Shown here one piece after another: positions 1 through 3,800 of a stretch of 8,444 nt of DNA; positions within the stretch are counted from its first letter, which is position 1, and each line of letters opens with the position of its first letter. This DNA is from Desulfobacteraceae bacterium. Its GTDB lineage: Bacteria; Desulfobacterota; Desulfobacteria; Desulfobacterales; UBA11574. Where the stretch lies: the NCBI GenBank assembly GCA_013203195.1, contig JABMQM010000136.1, forward strand, positions 1-8,444, in the 5' to 3' direction. The position numbers and the translations under genes were made by a program. A model generated the notes under the pieces. The model made no database searches, was not told where the DNA came from, and worked only from the letters and a program-made list of their open reading frames with translations.

Positions 1-269
1 AAACGTTTTACAACTTCTCGAATAATTTGACAAATCATAAATATTTGGTCACCCTTAGATAGCGTATTTGATATCGCCTTTTTTGAAAAATTCTGAAGCC
101 CGGCGATTTTCTAAACCCTAATATTGAAAAGTTTCGATTTTAAGTTTTAATATGCAAATAATAGAACTGAATTACAACCTAACATCTAATACTTAAAACT
201 AAAACGTTCGAAAAAAAGGGTGATACGAAAACTCGACTCAAATTGTAAAATATTGAACAACAAATACGC
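1..269. other. AT-rich non-coding stretch downstream of the NifU-type gene
   Basis: No convincing gene is visible on either strand; stops are frequent and no ribosome-binding site precedes an open frame. The only structure seen is a loose inverted repeat, with arms at about 132-150 and 193-213 sharing TTTCGA and TTTTAA blocks, about 42 bases apart. The minus-strand NifU-type gene ends at 270 and reads into this stretch. No clear hairpin plus T-run terminator is seen directly after its stop, although minus-strand T-runs occur at 211-217. Confidence 0.6.
132..213. repeat. Imperfect AT-rich inverted repeat
   Basis: Left arm 132-150 (TTTCGATTTTAAGTTTTAA) resembles the reverse complement of 193-213 (TTTCGA, then ACG, then TTTTAGTTTTAA). 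The match is gapped and the sequence is low complexity, so it may be chance. It lies downstream of the minus-strand NifU-type gene and could shape its transcript end, but nothing proves this. Confidence 0.3.
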
Positions 270-491
270 CTAGTCGGCGCGCTCGACCGACACTACCTCC
301 GGAATCTCCTGTTTTAAAAATTTTTCTATCCCGTTTTTAAGGGTCATCTGGGACATGGGACAGCCTGCACAGGCACCTTTAAGACGCACTTTCACCACCC
401 CGTCTTCGATATCGACAAGTTCTACGTCGCCGCCGTCAGCCTGAAGCATGGGCCTGATTTTGTTAATCGATTCCTGAACTCTTTCTTTCAT
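270..491 (-). CDS. Small NifU C-terminal-domain Fe-S scaffold protein
   Basis: The 73-residue product is essentially one NifU C-terminal (Nfu-type) domain, which in its family carries a labile Fe-S cluster between two subunits and passes it to client apoproteins in the cytoplasm. Visible marks are the QADGGDVELVDI segment at residues 17-28 and the paired cysteines C41 and C44 in the motif GACAGCPMSQMTLKNGIE (39-56). It lacks the N-terminal IscU-like and [2Fe-2S] ferredoxin domains of full-length nitrogenase NifU, so general Fe-S maturation is more likely than a nitrogenase-specific role. The ATG at 491 is chosen because GAGGAG (minus strand, 498-503) sits six bases upstream. A frame extension to 560 adds a basic, non-conserved leader and leaves that Shine-Dalgarno inside the gene. 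It points away from the MITE-like element and has no operon partner in view. Confidence 0.93.
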   Translation of the reverse strand: MKERVQESINKIRPMLQADGGDVELVDIEDGVVKVRLKGACAGCPMSQMTLKNGIEKFLKQEIPEVVSVERAD

Positions 492-497
492 GAGAAG

Positions 498-503
498 CTC
501 CTC
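498..503 (-). promoter_or_regulatory. Ribosome-binding site deciding the NifU-type start
   Basis: GAGGAG on the minus strand lies six bases before the ATG at 491. It fixes the start at residue 24 of the longer open frame that begins at 560. Confidence 0.8.
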
Positions 504-585
504 TTTTTTATGTTTTATCGGTTTGCGGCGTAATTTTGCGGTCCCGATACGTGCATCCAAACAGTATCAAGTGTTTTGTGTTTGG

Positions 586-841
586 GTAATAGTTCAGCCA
601 CAAAGGCACCAAGACACTAAGATTATAATATATTTTTTGGGTAGTGTCCGTAGCCCTCTGTCAGTAGTCAATTGTATTCACAAACACTTATATCAAGCAT
701 AAACTTGTAAAGAATTCGTTCACCTCTAATTGAACGAACCTCCTTTTTCGTCCCTGGCAACGGACAGCACTCTTTTTTGATAAAGGCTTATAATCCATAC
801 TCTTTCTTTGTGCTTTTGTGCCTTAGGGGCTGAGCTGTTAC
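586..841. mobile_element. MITE-like element with imperfect 36-bp terminal inverted repeats
   Basis: The left end, 586-621, begins GTAATAGTTCAGCCACAAAG. The reverse complement of the right end, 806-841, begins GTAACAGCTCAGCCCCTAAG. By hand alignment 28 of 36 positions match. Both ends carry the purine-rich GGCAC-AA-CAC-AAG pattern typical, from memory, of CCACAAAGGCACxAAG intergenic repeats in environmental bacteria. The 256-bp interior has no plausible gene. It holds a second imperfect inverted pair (AGTGTCCGT at 643-651; ACGGACAGCACT at 760-771) and a perfect 8-bp hairpin at 715-738. No target-site duplication is obvious. It may be a non-autonomous transposable element or a folded-RNA intergenic repeat; the sequence cannot decide. 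Confidence 0.6.
715..738. repeat. Perfect 8-bp hairpin inside the MITE-like element
   Basis: TTCGTTCA (715-722) and TGAACGAA (731-738) are exact inverted copies separated by eight bases. CCTCCTTTTT follows on the plus strand, which gives a weak terminator-like look, but no plus-strand gene reads into it. It sits near the centre of the 586-841 element, as expected if the whole element folds as a nested cruciform or RNA. Confidence 0.6.
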
Positions 842-867
842 GAATCAAAAACCTTATTTGGTTTAAC

Positions 868-899
868 TAGTGTCCATCCAGAAATTAGGATGGACACTA
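868..899 (-). terminator. Perfect 12-bp hairpin spanning the stop codon of the receiver/H-box gene
   Basis: TAGTGTCCATCC (868-879) and GGATGGACACTA (888-899) are exact inverted copies with an eight-base loop. The TAG stop of the minus-strand gene (899-897) forms the start of the stem. Further along the minus strand a second weak stem, AAACC/GGTTT, runs into a short T-run near 845-852. Together these could end transcription, although there is no T-tract directly after the main stem. The TAGTGTCC end also occurs at 642-649, so it may instead be a mobile-element end or repeat. Confidence 0.45.
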
Positions 900-1679
900 A
901 CTACCTGTTTTTGAGATTAATTTGCTAAGGGCATCTTCCGGAGAATGTTGGGAAGCTTTATCAATATCGATTATTTTTCCTTCAGGATAACCTTGGGTTT
1001 CATATCTTGTGATATTCATAAGTTTTTTGCTTATCTGCGCCATTTTATCAACTTGCAGCCTTATTTTATGCATGCGCTCATAAACAGGATTGTCTTGGTC
1101 AAGATCCATGATCAACAAATCGGAGTATCCTGAAATACTCTGTAAGGGCTGATTTAACTCATGGCATAAAACTCCGGTCTTTTGCATAAATTTCTTTAGG
1201 CGCTCTTCATCAGGGGCTTCATTTTGCTGCTTTTGGATTTCCAGGTTGGCTTGGTACAACTGTTTGTTAGCCTTTTCAAGGGCTTTTTTCTGTTTGTATA
1301 ACTCGAGAAATATTTTGACTTTGTGCTTCAGAATAAACGGTTCCAGCGGCTTGAACAGGTAGTCCACGGCTCCAGCCTCATAGCCTTTGAAGACAAATTT
1401 TTGATCTTGATTGAACGCGGCAATAACAATAATGGGTATGTGCTTTGTTTCAGCACGACTTCGTATAAGTTCGGCGGTTGCAAGCCCGGGCATATCAGGT
1501 ATCTGGACGTCAAGCAGAACCAGCGCAAAATCATGCTCCAGCGTCAAGGTCAAGGCAGCGTTACCGGGTATTGATTTTATAAGGTTCAGTTCGGGACTCT
1601 TCAAAAGCTCTTCGAGTGCCAATAAATTTTCATCCCCGTTGCCCACAAGTAAGACATTCATTTTTTCTGTATCGGTCAT
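897..1679 (-). CDS. Degenerate receiver domain fused to a histidine-kinase H-box (DHp) domain, no ATPase
   Basis: This 260-residue cytoplasmic protein has three parts: a receiver-like domain (about 7-125), a charged coiled-coil linker (about 126-165) and a HisKA/DHp helix pair (about 165-228). The H-box CHELNQPLQSISGYSDLL contains H173. The receiver keeps the phosphoacceptor-position aspartate D57 (LLDVQIPDMPG) and K110 (LFKP). The usual acidic pair after the first strand is replaced by G13-N14 (LLVGNGDENLLALEELL), and the usual Thr/Ser is A87. No N, G1 or G2 ATP-binding boxes follow, so it cannot autophosphorylate as a normal kinase. It may dimerize with, or be phosphorylated by, another protein; this is inference. 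The start at 1679 is supported by GAGGA five to six bases upstream. It diverges from the glutamate cluster and could share control with it, but no DNA-binding domain is present. Confidence 0.88.
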   Translation of the reverse strand: MTDTEKMNVLLVGNGDENLLALEELLKSPELNLIKSIPGNAALTLTLEHDFALVLLDVQIPDMPGLATAELIRSRAETKHIPIIVIAAFNQDQKFVFKGYEAGAVDYLFKPLEPFILKHKVKIFLELYKQKKALEKANKQLYQANLEIQKQQNEAPDEERLKKFMQKTGVLCHELNQPLQSISGYSDLLIMDLDQDNPVYERMHKIRLQVDKMAQISKKLMNITRYETQGYPEGKIIDIDKASQHSPEDALSKLISKTGS

Positions 1680-1894
1680 GGATTTCCTCGTTTCCGGTTT
1701 CTTTAACCTTTTTTGAAATCTATTTTAAATGCACTTATTGTGCCAAAAGTCCGGAGGCAATCAGCTATAATTAATTACAAGCAGTTATGCTGTTTTACCG
1801 GCGCTTAAAAAAATGCTGCGTCAATAATTTTTTGCCGGAAGCTTGACGACGTGTCAGATAAATGACGGAAAGACTCTTTTGAATTAAAAACGAC

Positions 1895-1922
1895 TTGACG
1901 AAATAATTAGTTGTGCTAATAA
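1895..1922 (+). promoter_or_regulatory. Possible sigma-70-type promoter for the glutamate cluster
   Basis: TTGACG (1895-1900) is a good -35 match. TAATAA (1917-1922), 16 bases later, is only a partial -10 match. Use of this site would give a leader of about 155 bases containing the 1932-1972 repeats and the palindrome. An alternative is TAGAAT at 2003-2008, a better -10 that lacks a good -35 at normal spacing. The call rests on pattern only. Confidence 0.25.
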
Positions 1923-1931
1923 CAGATTATC

Positions 1932-1972
1932 TTAGCTAAAGTAAGTGGCAATAAATTTAGCTTAAGTTAAGT
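1932..1972. repeat. Near-direct repeat pair, possible operator
   Basis: TTAGCTAAAGTAAGT (1932-1946) and TTAGCTTAAGTTAAGT (1957-1972) differ by one substitution and one inserted base, and start 25 bp apart. Two similar half-sites at that distance upstream of a gene look like regulator-binding sites, but AT-rich sequence makes chance matches common. Confidence 0.35.
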
Positions 1973-2005
1973 TTTGCACAATGGCGTGCTAAATTATTTG
2001 AATAG

Positions 2006-2062
2006 AATGTGAAAGACAAAGGCGTCTTTCCCGGCGGGAAAGACGCCTTTGTCTTTCACATT
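2006..2062. repeat. Perfect 27-bp palindrome in the leader of the glutamate cluster
   Basis: The arms 2006-2032 and 2036-2062 are exact reverse complements around a three-base centre (GGC). Each arm is itself a smaller hairpin: GAAAGAC (2011-2017) with GTCTTTC (2024-2030), and GAAAGAC (2038-2044) with GTCTTTC (2051-2057). Their six-base loops, AAAGGC and GCCTTT, are complementary. The RNA or DNA can therefore form one long stem or two loop-complementary small ones. It ends 23 bases before the ATG at 2086, leaves the AAGGAG site free, and has no T-run after it, so it is not an ordinary intrinsic terminator. A leader control element, mRNA stabiliser or protein-binding palindrome are all possible. 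Confidence 0.9.
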
Positions 2063-2085
2063 AACATCCTATAAGGAGAATAGTT

Positions 2086-3669
2086 ATGAATTTACATCAA
2101 CCGAATGCCAATGAAGCTTTACAAACAAAAAATCGATCCCGAAACGTTGCCCCCCAATCCGGTATCTGCAGCCGATGCATTGATGGCTGCAAGGGCAATT
2201 GCGATCTGTTCAGGGCCACCTTTCGTGGACGTGAACTCCTTTATCCGGAGCCTTTCGGAAGAGTCACTGCCGGTGCTGATAAAGACTATCCAATTGATTA
2301 CTCTCACCTTAATATTATGGGATACGCATTGGGGGCGAAAGGCGTGGAGCCCGATCCAGATAAAGCGACATTCCCGGCAGTAGATACCGAAACATCTTTC
2401 GGTGTCACCGATAAGGTGAAGATGAAAGTGCCAATTTTTACCGGCGCCCTCGGCAGTACGGATATTGCCCGTAGAAACTGGGAACATTTTGCCATAGGGG
2501 CTGCAATCAGCGGTATCACCCTGGTGTGTGGAGAGAATGTATGCGGGATTGACCCTGAGTTGGAACTCAACGGTAACGGCAAGGTTACAAAATCTCCGGA
2601 AATGGACCGCCGTGTAAAAGAATATCGTCGTTATCATGACGGCTATGGGGATATCCTCGTGCAGATGAATGTTGAGGACACCCGCAATGGCGTCGCAGAA
2701 TACGTGATTGACAAGCTCGGGGTGGAAACCATCGAACTGAAATGGGGGCAAGGCGCCAAGTGTATCGGTGGTGAAATTAAAGTCAACTCTTTAAGCCGGG
2801 CGCTGGAATTGAAAAAACGTGGTTATATTGTTACACCGGACCCGGAAAAACCCGCTTTTCAGGCTGCCTTTAAGGCTGGTCCTCTGAAGCAATTTGAGAG
2901 ACACTCGCGTCTCGGATTCATTGACCAGGAAGGCTTCATGAATGAGGTTGAAAGGATGCGAAAGCTCGGTGCCAAACGTATAACACTTAAAACAGGCGCC
3001 TACCCGATGAGAGAACTCGCTATGGCCATACGCTGGTCCAGCGATGCCAACGTTGACCTTTTGACCATTGACGGTGCGCCTGGAGGGACCGGAATGAGCC
3101 CCTGGAGAATGATGAATGAGTGGGGGATTCCTTCGATATATCTTCACTCCATGGCCTATGAGTTGTGTGAACGCTTGTCCCAAAGCGGAAAACGGCCCCC
3201 GGACATAGCATTTGCCGGTGGTTTTTCTTCAGAGGATCATGTGTTTAAGGCCCTGGCCTTGGGCGCACCTTTCTGTAAGGCCGTCTGCATGGGTCGTGCG
3301 TTAATGATCCCGGGCATGGTGGGTAAAAACACTGAAAAATGGCTGCGGGGAGAAGACGGCGGACTTCCTTCGACGGTATCGAAATTTGGAACCACCAAAG
3401 AAGAAATATTTATGAATTATGAAGTCTTAAAAGAAAAATACGGTTCAGAAGCCGAACGTCTTCCTTTGGGTGCAGTCGGAATTTTTAGTGCCGTTGATAA
3501 AATCAAGGTTGGACTTCAACAAATAATGGCTGGATCCAGAAACTGGGCTGTCAAATACATCAGTCGAAATGACATATTTTCACTGACCGAAGAGTGTGCC
3601 AAAGTCACAGATACCCAGTATGTAATGGATGCTTATCGGGAAGAAGCCTTACAGATAATCGATTCTTGA
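2086..3669 (+). CDS. Glutamate-synthase-type FMN protein with N-terminal four-cysteine motif, no amidotransferase
   Basis: The 527-residue product matches the FMN-binding central/synthase domain of ferredoxin- or NADPH-dependent glutamate synthases. Marks are KWGQGAK (219-225), LLTIDGAPGGTGMSP (325-339) and AFAGGFSSEDHVFKALALGA (375-394), the (beta/alpha)8 barrel segments that bind FMN and substrate. It lacks the N-terminal glutamine amidotransferase domain and the C-terminal beta-helix of full-length GltB (about 1500 residues). The canonical CHLDTCP-type 3Fe-4S segment is also absent; the matching stretch has only C397 and C401. Instead the N-terminus carries C28, C31, C35 and C39 (CX2CX3CX3C), likely an Fe-S cluster site. 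It may reduce 2-oxoglutarate with ammonia from elsewhere, or do other flavin chemistry; the substrate is unproven. AAGGAG lies seven bases before the ATG. The gene is followed by the ATP-grasp fusion and gdhA. Confidence 0.88.
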   Translation: MNLHQPNANEALQTKNRSRNVAPQSGICSRCIDGCKGNCDLFRATFRGRELLYPEPFGRVTAGADKDYPIDYSHLNIMGYALGAKGVEPDPDKATFPAVDTETSFGVTDKVKMKVPIFTGALGSTDIARRNWEHFAIGAAISGITLVCGENVCGIDPELELNGNGKVTKSPEMDRRVKEYRRYHDGYGDILVQMNVEDTRNGVAEYVIDKLGVETIELKWGQGAKCIGGEIKVNSLSRALELKKRGYIVTPDPEKPAFQAAFKAGPLKQFERHSRLGFIDQEGFMNEVERMRKLGAKRITLKTGAYPMRELAMAIRWSSDANVDLLTIDGAPGGTGMSPWRMMNEWGIPSIYLHSMAYELCERLSQSGKRPPDIAFAGGFSSEDHVFKALALGAPFCKAVCMGRALMIPGMVGKNTEKWLRGEDGGLPSTVSKFGTTKEEIFMNYEVLKEKYGSEAERLPLGAVGIFSAVDKIKVGLQQIMAGSRNWAVKYISRNDIFSLTEECAKVTDTQYVMDAYREEALQIIDS

Positions 3670-3694
3670 AAAAATATGTAAATTCCGATATTGT

Positions 3695-3732
3695 AACCAC
3701 CAGAGGCAACTTTATAAAAACCTCTGGTGGTT
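3695..3732 (+). terminator. Perfect 12-bp hairpin after the glutamate-synthase-like gene
   Basis: AACCACCAGAGG (3695-3706) and CCTCTGGTGGTT (3721-3732) are exact inverted copies with a 14-base loop. It begins 26 bases after the stop codon. No T-run follows (CCTTCCCAG), so it would be a weak intrinsic terminator. It may act as a processing or stability element that sets the expression of the first gene against the two downstream. Confidence 0.5.
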
Positions 3733-3800
3733 CCTTCCCAGCCTTGGGATCTTATTTTCCGCTGCCATCCTGATCAATAATCATCAAATTGGGACCAAGG

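Larger units (their letters stand above)
1680..2085. other. Divergent intergenic region with repeats, possible promoter and leader palindrome
   Basis: This stretch separates the minus-strand receiver/H-box gene from the plus-strand glutamate cluster and carries no gene. It holds the receiver gene's ribosome-binding site (GAGGA, just above 1680), a possible plus-strand promoter near 1895-1922, a near-direct repeat at 1932-1972, and a perfect 27-bp palindrome at 2006-2062. GTGCTAA-type words appear near 1913 and 1986. Its length and repeat content suggest a regulated control region, perhaps serving both directions. Confidence 0.6.

Noticed and set aside
492..560. N-terminal extension of the NifU-type protein by 23 residues
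   Set aside because: A strong GAGGAG site lies inside it, six bases before the ATG at 491, and the extra residues are basic and not part of the domain.
490..702. Plus-strand 70-codon frame across the NifU start and the MITE-like element
   Set aside because: It is antisense to the NifU start region and runs through the inverted-repeat end, with no protein-like features.
2006..2062. The leader palindrome as an ordinary intrinsic terminator or as a CRISPR repeat
   Set aside because: No T-run follows, no plus-strand gene precedes it, and there is no spaced repeat array.
2119..2751. A 210-codon open frame on the minus strand inside the glutamate-synthase-like gene
   Set aside because: It is fully antisense to a well-supported gene and has no family-like motif; it is a shadow of the real coding frame.
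3789..3800. TTG start for the ATP-grasp fusion
   Set aside because: No ribosome-binding site precedes it; the ATG at 3801 has GGGA/AAGG upstream.
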